Origin: Chryseobacterium sp. CH21
Lineage (GTDB): Bacteria > Bacteroidota > Bacteroidia > Flavobacteriales > Weeksellaceae
Assembly (NCBI RefSeq): GCF_004119445.1
Contig: NZ_QICI01000069.1
Location: 1-64,000 of the forward strand
DNA length: 64,000 bases
Reading direction: 5' to 3'
In this document: piece by piece, positions 1-7,919 of the stretch
Numbering within the stretch: position 1 is the stretch's first letter
Layout of the letters: the number at the start of each line of letters is the position of its first letter
Made by a program: the position numbers and the translations under genes
The notes under the pieces: model-generated
Seen by the model: only the letters and a program-made list of their open reading frames with translations
The model's database searches: none
Told to the model about the DNA's origin: nothing

Positions 1-47
1 CTAAAGGCCCTTCTGCGCTACTGAATAGCTCTCGTTTTTCAGTGGGG

Positions 48-75
48 CAAAGATAACAACTTATTACTAAGCAAA
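48..75 (-). promoter_or_regulatory. putative Bacteroidota promoter firing leftwards out of the window
   Basis: On the minus strand the sequence reads TATCTTTG at 48-55, an exact match to the Bacteroidota -7 consensus TAnnTTTG. A TTTG lies at 72-75, 16 bases upstream, slightly short of the usual spacing of about 17-23. No minus-strand gene begins between here and position 1, so it would serve a gene beyond the left edge. Positions 1-219 contain nothing else I recognise. Confidence 0.4.
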
Positions 76-219
76 ACAACTTTATTTAACATAAATGTTA
101 CTATTTTGTAATATTAAACCCTAAATCGCTGGATAGCAAGGAGAAAAATTTTAAACAAAAAATTCTTATTTCAGATTTATATAAAGCAAAATCAGAAATA
201 TACTTCTGAAAGCCATTTT

Positions 220-900
220 CTAGGGTTTACTTTCTTTGTATATAACGCTTAAAAATTCGGCGTATGACTTTTCAAGACCAATAATATCTCCTGATTTAAG
301 GTTTAAACCTCCTACTCCTAAGTTATCTGGCTTCACTTTTAAGGATGAAATCTGAAAATAAACATTATCATCGGTAGCCTTTGGTTGAATTTTTACTGTA
401 GATCCTAAAAGTTTCTTGGTTGAAACAGTATAGATTTCGCCCGGAATGACCTTTAACTTTAAAAATGATCTGGGAGAAATGATATAGTCTTTACGATTGA
501 TACTTATTTTCTGATCTTTTTCAGAGGATGCAAATATATACATCTCTCCGTGTTGAACGGATAATTTTTCTTTAGGTGTATAATATAAGGCTACTTTATA
601 ATTAGAAGCATTAAATGCCTGAGGTGTTCCATCTACATTTTCGAAAGGTTTTAACTGAAATGTATTGGCCCCAATCTCTTTTGCTTTTTTATATACTAAG
701 GAAAAGGTAAGTGCGTCATCTTTTGAAAACCCTTGAACTTCTACTTCTCCCAGATAAACGGCATCTGCAATGGTTTCTTCTTTTTTATAAAAGAATTTAT
801 CTGTGTTATCGTTTGTTTTTTCAACTTTCGTCAGATAAACATTCTGTGCATTCCATAGCTGCATACACAATACAGAAAAGATGATTGCAATATTCTTCAT
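220..900 (-). CDS. hypothetical secreted protein
   Basis: A 226-residue protein that I do not assign to a named family. The first 18 or so residues form a hydrophobic signal peptide ending in WNAQN, so the mature protein should be periplasmic or surface-located. The rest is mixed, beta-rich and contains no catalytic motif that I can see. It starts 5 bases after the stop of rfbD, so the two are probably co-transcribed. No lipobox cysteine and no T9SS C-terminal domain are visible. A role in envelope biology is only a guess from its neighbours. Confidence 0.6.
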   Translation of the reverse strand: MKNIAIIFSVLCMQLWNAQNVYLTKVEKTNDNTDKFFYKKEETIADAVYLGEVEVQGFSKDDALTFSLVYKKAKEIGANTFQLKPFENVDGTPQAFNASNYKVALYYTPKEKLSVQHGEMYIFASSEKDQKISINRKDYIISPRSFLKLKVIPGEIYTVSTKKLLGSTVKIQPKATDDNVYFQISSLKVKPDNLGVGGLNLKSGDIIGLEKSYAEFLSVIYKESKP

Positions 901-905
901 ATATA

Positions 906-1769
906 TTATTGTTGTGAAAGTATATCAACACATTCTTCCAGGCTATTTTCCCAATGTTTGGGTTCTATTTTATAAGTTTCTTCTATTTTATCCAAAGACA
1001 TTGTACTTCTTACAGGTCTTTTAGCCGGAGTTGGATACTGTTCGGTTGTTAACGGATTTAGTTTTACCGGAGATTTTGAAAATTCAGCAATTTTTTTCGC
1101 AAACTCAAACCAGGTTGTTTCCGGATAGTTTGAGAAATGAAAAACTCCGTAGGTTTTCTTTGGAGTTTCAATAATGTCCATGATAGCTTCTGCAAGATCG
1201 TTTGCATTGGTTGGCTGTCCAAACTGATCAGCAACAATTCCTAATTCTTTTTTCTGAGAGAACAGATTCAGCATAGTTTTCACAAAGTTTTTATTAAACT
1301 CAGAATACAACCATGAGGTTCTCAGGATTATTGTTTTGGAATTAATTTCCAATGCCAGTTCTTCTCCTTTTCTTTTTGATTCTCCATATATTCCTATTGG
1401 ATTGGTGAAGTCATCTTCAGAATACGGAAGGTTGGTTGTTCCGTCAAAAACGTAATCTGTAGAAACATGGATCAGCGTAGATTTATAATCTGCACACGCC
1501 TGAGCAAGGTTAGCTACACCGTCTGCATTGACTGCAAAGGCTTTTTCTTTTTCGGTTTCTGCAAGATCTACCGCGGTGTATGCTGAAGCATTGATGCAGT
1601 AATCAGGTTTGTTATCATAAAAGAAATCGTTCACCTGGTCTTCGTTGGTAACATCTAAAGTGGATGAGTCTGTAAATAAGAACTCATATTGATGTTCGAA
1701 GTCGGGAGCTATTTTTCTAATGCAGTTTCCCAATTGTCCGTTGCTTCCTATTACTGCTATTTTTTTCAT
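906..1769 (-). CDS. rfbD: dTDP-4-dehydrorhamnose reductase
   Basis: This 287-residue protein has the size and layout of RfbD, which reduces dTDP-4-keto-L-rhamnose to dTDP-L-rhamnose with NAD(P)H in the cytoplasm. The N-terminal Rossmann motif is GSNGQLG (about residues 8-14). The SDR catalytic pair appears as YGESK, preceded by HVSTDYVFDG, and RTSWLYSEFNKNFVKTM is typical of the family. The other rfb genes (A, B, C) are not next to it, so the rhamnose pathway must be completed elsewhere. It lies between a thioesterase and a secreted protein in a minus-strand run. The fold is certain; the exact sugar substrate is inferred from the family. Confidence 0.88.
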   Translation of the reverse strand: MKKIAVIGSNGQLGNCIRKIAPDFEHQYEFLFTDSSTLDVTNEDQVNDFFYDNKPDYCINASAYTAVDLAETEKEKAFAVNADGVANLAQACADYKSTLIHVSTDYVFDGTTNLPYSEDDFTNPIGIYGESKRKGEELALEINSKTIILRTSWLYSEFNKNFVKTMLNLFSQKKELGIVADQFGQPTNANDLAEAIMDIIETPKKTYGVFHFSNYPETTWFEFAKKIAEFSKSPVKLNPLTTEQYPTPAKRPVRSTMSLDKIEETYKIEPKHWENSLEECVDILSQQ

Positions 1770-1816
1770 TTATTTATTATTAATTTTTAAACTTGGAATG
1801 TTATAAGAATTGTTAT

Positions 1817-2308
1817 TTAAGAGTTCTTGGCATTTTGACTTCTTAAAAATTTCACTCTCGATTGAAAGTCCTTTTGAATCAAATCTACATAAAACTTATC
1901 AAAAATTTCTTTGATATCCTCAGGGTGAACTTCAGATTTTCTTGTTTTAACATTGAAATAAATAACAGTTACCCAAAGTACGGCATGAATCGTTTTTTCA
2001 TCTAAGCTTTTCATCAGGATTTCAACTTTTGCAGTTCTATCCTGTACATCAATGGTTTTGCTGCTGATGACTACCTGAGTATTGTATCTTACTTCTTTTA
2101 TGTAGGCTATTTCGTTTTGAATGGCAATCCATGTACAGCCGGTTTTCTTGGTATATTCTTCATAAGTAAATCCATAGAATGTTTCTACATGATCTTCTCT
2201 GGCGTTGAACATATAGTCAAGATATTTTACATTATTCAAATGCCCTATCGGATCGCAATCACTAAACCTAACTTTTACCGTAGTTGATACTTCTTTTCCA
2301 TTCCGCAA
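1817..2308 (-). CDS. acyl-CoA thioesterase (4HBT hot-dog family), 5' end uncertain
   Basis: A single hot-dog domain of the YbgC/FadM type. The motif VRFSDCDPIGHLNNVKYLDY carries the Asp that polarises water in 4HBT thioesterases, so acyl-CoA hydrolysis is likely. The start is problematic. The longest in-frame start is GTG at 2323, which lies inside the terminator hairpin of the upstream skp gene, and the only later in-frame start is TTG at 2308. An ATG at 2301 is out of frame by one base; adding one A to the A4 run at 2294-2297 would give a natural start MEKEVSTTVKV. I therefore suspect a one-base deletion at the 5' end. The catalytic domain is intact. Confidence 0.75.
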   Translation of the reverse strand: MRNGKEVSTTVKVRFSDCDPIGHLNNVKYLDYMFNAREDHVETFYGFTYEEYTKKTGCTWIAIQNEIAYIKEVRYNTQVVISSKTIDVQDRTAKVEILMKSLDEKTIHAVLWVTVIYFNVKTRKSEVHPEDIKEIFDKFYVDLIQKDFQSRVKFLRSQNAKNS

Positions 2309-2310
2309 AA

Positions 2311-2340
2311 ATAAAAAAACCACCTCTAAAAGAGGTGGTT
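2311..2340 (-). terminator. rho-independent terminator after the skp gene
   Basis: AACCACCTCT (2318-2327) and AGAGGTGGTT (2331-2340) form a perfect 10-bp stem with an AAA loop. On the minus strand it is followed by a T run (2311-2317). It ends transcription from the bamA-skp block, 31 bases after the skp stop, and separates that block from the thioesterase gene. Confidence 0.85.
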
Positions 2341-2371
2341 AGTTTTATAAATCTTTGTTAATTTGCTGAAA

Positions 2372-2875
2372 TTATTGAACACCTAGTTCTTTCTTTACAG
2401 CTGGAGTAGCATCCGGTCCTGCTTTATAAAGGAATGCAGTTGAGTTAGCATCCATAATATAGTCATATCCGTTAGCTTTAGCCACTTTTTCTACTGCATC
2501 GTTCAGTTTTTTCTCAACTGGTCCGAAAGCTACATCTTGCTTAGCTTGTAGATCTTTTTGAGCTTTGTCCTGCATTTGCTGAATTTCTTCAGCTAATTTC
2601 TTCATTTCAGCTTCTCTTGCTGCGTTTTCGTCAGCTGTTTTTTTCGGAGCTTCTGTTTGATATTGCTGATATTTAGTTTGAGCTGCGTCAGCTTTTTTCT
2701 TAATCTCAGCTTGTTTAGTATCTAAGAATGTTTTAAGATCAGCATCTGCTTTCTTTTTCTCCGGCATAGCGTTAAGAACACCCATTACATCTAAAGTAGC
2801 AATTTTTTGAGCTTTTGCCATACCTACAGATACAACCATCATTACTGCTGCAAATAATACACTTAATTTTTTCAT
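2372..2875 (-). CDS. OmpH/Skp-family periplasmic chaperone
   Basis: A 167-residue secreted chaperone of the Skp (OmpH) family, which holds unfolded outer-membrane proteins in the periplasm on their way to BamA. A signal peptide of about 22 residues ends at AKAQ. The mature protein starts KIATLDVMGVLNAMPE, as Skp proteins do. A highly charged Lys/Glu/Ala-rich coiled coil follows (about residues 40-120), and the C terminus returns to the globular part (YDYIMDANSTAFLYK). It is the second of two tandem skp genes downstream of bamA, the same order as in Porphyromonas. A terminator follows immediately. Confidence 0.88.
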   Translation of the reverse strand: MKKLSVLFAAVMMVVSVGMAKAQKIATLDVMGVLNAMPEKKKADADLKTFLDTKQAEIKKKADAAQTKYQQYQTEAPKKTADENAAREAEMKKLAEEIQQMQDKAQKDLQAKQDVAFGPVEKKLNDAVEKVAKANGYDYIMDANSTAFLYKAGPDATPAVKKELGVQ

Positions 2876-2941
2876 AACTGGTAAATAAATAATTTAATTT
2901 GTTTTTAGATTTTAAAATATAGCAAAAGTTAATTTTACAAT

Positions 2942-3496
2942 TTATTTTTTGCCTTTGCTAGTTGTTTTTTCTTTCTTGTCTGTTCCTTTCAATAAAATAG
3001 ACAAAACTTTTTCGGTGTAATCATATTTTGATTGAAGGAAAATAACACTAATGTTATTGCTTTTATCAAGAACTATGCCCAATCCGTTTTTTTCAGACAT
3101 TGTTTTGATAGCTCCCCAGATCTGATCTTGAAAAGGTAAAACAAGGTTTGTTCTCAGTTTAGTAATTTCACCGTTAGCTCCAAAACGTAAACTTGTAGTT
3201 GTTTTAATATTTTTATCAAGGTCTACAACTTCTTTTTCTCTCAATTTAAGTTGATCTCCTATCAATAATACTTTTTCACTTTCGAAGGCAGCTTTTTTTC
3301 TTTCATATTCAGACTGAAGGTTTTGAAGTTCTGACTCCCAGGTATCAATCTGAGAATTCAATCTTGCTTCAGCTTCTTTATACTGAGGTAATTTATTTAA
3401 AATTTCATTAGTATCCACTACTCCTATTTTCTGGGCATTGCTGAATCCAAAAAGCAAAAGTAATGCGAATGTGAAAGTTATTTTAAAGTGCTTCAT
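2942..3496 (-). CDS. OmpH/Skp-family periplasmic chaperone (paralogue adjoining bamA)
   Basis: A second Skp-like chaperone. I choose the ATG at 3496 (MKHFKITFTFALLLLFGFSNAQ), which gives a clean signal peptide of about 21 residues and lies just after the bamA stop; the longer ORF would run back into bamA. The mature protein begins KIGVVDTNEILNKLPQYKEAE, typical of the family, followed by a coiled coil. The C terminus is Lys-rich (KGTDKKEKTTSKGKK). It should act with BamA in outer-membrane protein assembly. The two copies in this window differ clearly in sequence, so they are old paralogues and not a recent duplication. Confidence 0.87.
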   Translation of the reverse strand: MKHFKITFTFALLLLFGFSNAQKIGVVDTNEILNKLPQYKEAEARLNSQIDTWESELQNLQSEYERKKAAFESEKVLLIGDQLKLREKEVVDLDKNIKTTTSLRFGANGEITKLRTNLVLPFQDQIWGAIKTMSEKNGLGIVLDKSNNISVIFLQSKYDYTEKVLSILLKGTDKKEKTTSKGKK

Positions 3497-3504
3497 ATTT
3501 GTAA

Positions 3505-6038
3505 TTATAATGTTTGGTTCATCAAGAAGTGGTTTCTCCATCCTGACTTATCACCGGATAATGTCTTATCAAGACCTAGTGCAAAGTCAAATCCGATCAA
3601 TCCAAATGCTCCCATATAAACTCTTACTCCGATCCCGACTGATCTTTTCAGCTGGAATGGGCTGTAAGAACTCCATGTGTTCCATACATTACCTCCTTCA
3701 GCGAATGTCAATGCATAGATTTTTGCAGTCTGGCTCATTGAGATTGGGTATCTTAGTTCTAAAGTAAATCTGTTATAGATTGTACCCCCACCTTTCTGAG
3801 TGATATCTTCTGCCTGACCTCCTTCTGTAGTAGCATTTTCATACCCTCTTAAAGGAATTAGTTCTCTACCGTCATATCTTCCTCCGAAAAGACCTGTACC
3901 TCCCATATAGAATCTTTCAAATGGCGGAGCTCCTAACTGGCTGTTGTATCCATCCATGAATCCCATTTCTGCAGAAGATCTTAGGACAAGTTTTCCAATG
4001 ATTTCGTTATAAACGTCTGCTTTAAACTTAATTTTATAGAATTCCATCCACTTATACTTGTCAATAGCTGACATTGTAGAGTAATCTTTCTTTTTAAACA
4101 AAGAGTATGGAGGAGTCAGTTTTGCCGAAAGTTCAATGTTGGATCCTTGTGTTGGGAAAATCGGGTCAATACCTGCAGAGTTTCTGCTTAACCCAAGGTT
4201 GACACTGAAGTTATTGGCTGTACCATTATTTTCTGTAGTATCTCCAAACTGGAATGGATAGTTATTGAAGTCATACTTCTGGAACTGTAATCCAGTATAA
4301 AGTGAGAAGTAATCATCCGGCCAGTTTAATAGTCTGTTTAAACCAACTGAAGCGGAGAAGATATTAAGCTTCTGAGCTGCTCCATATTGATCTGTATATC
4401 TTACTCTGGAGTTATTCAAACTTACAGAAAGGGCTGTTGGTTTGGTACCAAATAACCAAGGTTCTGTAATGATACTCCATAGTTTTGGAAGTACTGTCCT
4501 GCCTGAACCTGAATAGAGAAGGTTTGACCATCTCCCTGAGGTACTGGTTTGAAGTCTTTAAACTTCAGAAAATTCTTTAATGAGAAGTTATTAAAAGTTA
4601 ATCCTAATGTACCGATGAAGCTGTTACCACCGTAACCTGCCTGCAACTGTACCTGAGAAGATCCTTTTTCCACAAGTTTCCAGTTAATATCAACGGTATT
4701 ATCCTGCTGGTTTGGCTGAATATCCTGTCCAATCTGCTGAGGGTCAAAGAATGACATCCCTGCTAAATCGAAATAGGTTCTTTTAATTTCTGTTTTCTTG
4801 AACAACTCTCCCGGTTTTGTTCTTAGGGCTCTAAGAATAACATGGTCATGGGTTGTAGTGTTCCCCTGCCATGTTACTTTGTTCCAGGTAGCCTGCTCTC
4901 CTTCATTAATTCTAACTTCAAGGTTTACAGCATCTCCTGTTACTGATTTTTCAACAGGAGTTACGTTTGAGAAAAGGTAACCGTTATTCATGTAAACAGA
5001 TTTGATGTCTGAATCATCTTCTTTACCTCCGTCTTCTCCAACCTTTTTGTTGAATCCTACTGCATCGTAAATATCTCCTTTCTTATATCCTAATAATCTC
5101 TGTAAGTATTCTGTAGAGTATACGGTATTTCCTGTGAACGTAACGTCCCCGATGTAATATTTCTTACCCTCGTTAAGTTTTACATTGATTTCGTAGTTAT
5201 TTCTTTTGTTTCTCCATACTGAATCCGAAACAATTTTTGCATCTCTATATCCAAGGGAGTTATAATAGCTGATAAGTCCTTGCTTATCTTCCTGATATTT
5301 ATCTTCAATGAATTTTGAGGATTTCAAAATTCCCCCGATACCAAAACGCTTTTGCTTTGTTTCTTTAAAAGCCTTATTTCTAAGCTTACTATCGGTTACA
5401 CTTTGGTTTCCTTCGAATTCAATGTGATCAATTTTGATTCTCTTACCTTTATCTACATTAATTGTCCAGTCTACTAAAGCAGGATCTCCTGCATTTACTT
5501 TATCCTGAATCGTAATTTTAGCATCTGCAAAACCTTTTTTAATATAGTCTTTAGGGACATTAGTCTTAAGGCTTGAAACTAAGTTTTGAGTAATTTTAGT
5601 TCCCGGCTTAAGGTTATTATCCTTCGCCAGCTTTTCACTTTTAGATTTACCAATACCTTTTCCTGCGAATTTTACTTCTCCAAGTTCTTTCAGATCCTGC
5701 AGATAAAATTTCAGAACGATTGTCTGTCCTTCAATGCTTTGAACATAAACTTCCACTTCAGAAAAAGATTGGGTATCCCAAAGTTTTTTTACAGCATTGC
5801 TGATTTTCTGTCCTGGAATGTCCACACTTTCACCTTTTGTAAGACCTGTAAATCTTAAGATTTGAGCTGGTGTATATTTTTTTACCCCATCTACAACGAT
5901 GTCTTTAAGTGTATAAGTTCCTGCCTCATTTTCTGTATGTACAGCATTATTTACTTTTGTGCTGTCTTGTGGATTTACTTGTCCATAAAAATGTGCAGAA
6001 GCAGCAAACATAATGATGGGTAATAGTCTAAACTTCAT
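3505..6038 (-). pseudogene. bamA: outer membrane protein assembly factor BamA, frameshifted in this sequence
   Basis: BamA is the essential Omp85 pore that inserts beta-barrel proteins into the outer membrane. The 5' ORF (4422-6038) has a signal peptide, the POTRA repeats and the start of the barrel. The 3' ORF (3505-4419) has the rest of the barrel, including the conserved YDGRELIPLRGYEN region (VRGY type), and ends in an aromatic-rich strand. The two are in different frames and abut. One extra A at about 4469-4470 restores GVSITEPWLFGTKPTALSVSL, the normal Omp85 sequence across the junction, giving about 844 residues, which is normal for the phylum. A real loss would be lethal, so a sequencing indel is the likely cause. 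It sits between uppS and two skp genes. Confidence 0.92.
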
Positions 6039-6065
6039 TTTATCGAGTCTTTCTTTTCTTAAATT

Positions 6066-6824
6066 TTATTGGCCTTTTACTTGCTCCCCGGTTAAACCGT
6101 ATCTTCTTTCCTTATTTTGATAATCAACAATACATTGGAAGAAAATATCTTTGGTAAAATCCGGCCATAGAACATTTAGAAACTGTAATTCTGCATAAGC
6201 AATCTGCCAAAGCAGGAAGTTGCTTATTCTAATTTCACCGCTGGTTCTGATCAGTAAATCTACAGGAGGAAAATCTTTTGTGTAAAGATAGTTTTCAAAT
6301 AAACTTTCGTTAATATTCTCTATTTCTACTTTTCCTTCTTTTACATCAGAACTTATATTTTTAACGGCTTCCAGTATTTCATTTTGTGAGCCATAGCTTA
6401 TCGCCAATACAAGGTTTCCTTTTGTGTTTTCTTTTGTAAGTTCTACCACACGTTCCAGCTGCTCTCTTACTAAAGAAGGCAGTTTTTCAAGATTCCCTAT
6501 CACATGCATTCTTAATCCTTTGCTGAAGATCTCTTCTGCCTCAAGCAATAAGGTCTCTACTAACAGATTCATAAGGGTATTCACTTCTTCAGTTGGACGG
6601 CTCCAATTTTCCGAAGAGAATGTATACAATGTTAAGTAAGGGATGTTAATCTCATTACAGGCATTAATAGCATTTCTTACTGCATCAATGGCATTCTTGT
6701 GACCGAAAGTTCTTTCTTCGCCACGAGATTTTGCCCATCTTCCATTACCATCCATAATGATGGCTACGTGTTTTGGTAAATTCTCAGAATTTATTTTATC
6801 TTTAATCAACGACATATTATTCAC
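6066..6824 (-). CDS. uppS: isoprenyl transferase (undecaprenyl diphosphate synthase)
   Basis: This cis-prenyltransferase makes undecaprenyl diphosphate, the C55 lipid carrier for peptidoglycan and surface polysaccharides. At 252 residues it is the normal length. The catalytic motif HVAIIMDGNGRWAKSRG carries the essential Asp, followed by TLYTFSSENWSRP and the C-terminal DLLIRTSGEIRISNFLLWQIAYAEL, all diagnostic of the family. It starts with MNNMSL; the second Met is an equally possible start. Its start overlaps the end of porG, and bamA follows 27 bases after its stop, so porG-uppS-bamA-skp-skp is probably one transcript. It also supplies the carrier used by the WecA-like enzyme further right. 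Confidence 0.95.
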   Translation of the reverse strand: MNNMSLIKDKINSENLPKHVAIIMDGNGRWAKSRGEERTFGHKNAIDAVRNAINACNEINIPYLTLYTFSSENWSRPTEEVNTLMNLLVETLLLEAEEIFSKGLRMHVIGNLEKLPSLVREQLERVVELTKENTKGNLVLAISYGSQNEILEAVKNISSDVKEGKVEIENINESLFENYLYTKDFPPVDLLIRTSGEIRISNFLLWQIAYAELQFLNVLWPDFTKDIFFQCIVDYQNKERRYGLTGEQVKGQ

Positions 6825-7707
6825 AATAACATGGAGGTCTTCCGAACGAATAGGTAAGACCTAAGCTGAAAGTATTCAACCAATCTTTAGATCTTCCATC
6901 TCCAATATTTCTCTTATTAATAAACTCTGCTTCTCTTTCTTTAGAAACCGCGTAATAATTCCCTGACTGTAATAATGAACCGCCTGTAGCAGGGTCCAGA
7001 ATATCAGCATTAAAAGAAGTTTTTACATCTTCGGAAAGGATCTTACTATGATCCAACTGATCCGTCAATGTATATCTGAATGTAGCTTCTGCAAAAATAG
7101 CCCATGAGTGGTTGAATTTATACTTCAAACCTACCCCAAAAGGAATATGCATGGTTACTTTTTTTCCTAATGAATAATCTGTAGTCGTTACAAAATCCAA
7201 TTCATTGATTGGAGCCTGTGCTACACCATCTGCATCTCTTCTGAAATCATTCATAAGGGTTGCTTTAGGAGCATCAAACATCAAAGCACCAATACCTCCG
7301 AAGATGTAAGGGCTCAGCATGCTGATCTGCTCATTATTTACTGGGAAAAAGTTATATTCAAACATTAAACTCGCTTCATATACGTTGTTTTTTCCGTATG
7401 AATTTCTATTTCTTCTATAATCTTCCTTAGCCGCTTTATCACTAAACTGCACCTGGTTGTATCCTAAATCCAATCTAACAGTCTGATGCGGGTTAAAATT
7501 AAATCTGTATAATATACCACCATAAAATGGGATGCCCCAATCTGACACTCTGCTTAAATCCAACGGCTTCTGTAAAATATAATTTGTCCTTCCTACATCT
7601 CCCACTAGGTTACTCATACCTAGACGAACTCCCAATTCGTTTCTTTGTGCTTTAACACTTACCATTCCAAGGAAGGCAAGGAAGCTAAACAATAATTTTT
7701 TATTCAT
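6817..7707 (-). CDS. porG: type IX secretion outer-membrane protein PorG (DUF6089 family)
   Basis: An outer-membrane beta-barrel protein of about 296 residues. I start it at the ATG at 7707 (MNKKLLFSFLAFLGMVSVKAQ), which gives a proper signal peptide. The body is beta-rich with repeated aromatic strands (VRLGMSNLVGDVG, YRFNFNPHQTVRLDLGYNQ, WLNTFSLGLTYSFGRPPCYCE). The position directly upstream of uppS-bamA-skp-skp matches the Porphyromonas gingivalis locus, where this gene is porG, a T9SS component linked to the PorK/PorN ring. Two likely T9SS cargo proteins occur in the same window (18.4 and 47.3 kb). The family call rests on gene order and barrel features. Confidence 0.75.
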   Translation of the reverse strand: MNKKLLFSFLAFLGMVSVKAQRNELGVRLGMSNLVGDVGRTNYILQKPLDLSRVSDWGIPFYGGILYRFNFNPHQTVRLDLGYNQVQFSDKAAKEDYRRNRNSYGKNNVYEASLMFEYNFFPVNNEQISMLSPYIFGGIGALMFDAPKATLMNDFRRDADGVAQAPINELDFVTTTDYSLGKKVTMHIPFGVGLKYKFNHSWAIFAEATFRYTLTDQLDHSKILSEDVKTSFNADILDPATGGSLLQSGNYYAVSKEREAEFINKRNIGDGRSKDWLNTFSLGLTYSFGRPPCYCE

Positions 7708-7749
7708 AAAAGAATATGGATTTATGGTTATTTTAAAATTTAATTTTTG

Positions 7750-7757
7750 CAAATATA
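7750..7757 (-). promoter_or_regulatory. putative promoter -7 box for the porG-uppS-bamA operon
   Basis: The minus strand reads TATATTTG here, matching TAnnTTTG, 43 bases upstream of the chosen porG start. No convincing -33 TTG is seen at the expected distance. The location at the head of the five-gene block supports it. Confidence 0.45.
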
Positions 7758-7887
7758 AAACATTTTTATATTAATGATAATCTTAATGTTTAGTTAAAAA
7801 TAAACAAAAAAACATAATTTGTTATAAAGTAAACGGTAAAGTGGCAAAAATATTCTTTTTTCATAGAATGAAAATACCCTAAATATG

Positions 7888-7913
7888 AAAAAACCCCCAT
7901 TAAATGGAGGTTT
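7888..7913 (-). terminator. rho-independent terminator after the exopolysaccharide kinase gene
   Basis: AAACCCCCAT and ATGGAGGTTT form a 10-bp stem (one G:U pair in the minus-strand RNA) with a short AT-rich loop, followed on that strand by a run of six T. It lies just after the stop of the gene at 7920, at the end of the exopolysaccharide operon. Confidence 0.75.
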
Positions 7914-7919
7914 AATGCT

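Noticed and set aside
2299..2323. GTG at 2323 as the thioesterase start
   Set aside because: It lies inside the stem of the skp terminator; a start further in, probably ATG at 2301 after frame correction, is more natural.
3505..4419. A separate small outer-membrane barrel gene downstream of a short BamA
   Set aside because: It lacks a signal peptide and begins in the middle of the Omp85 barrel; one added base joins both ORFs into a standard BamA.
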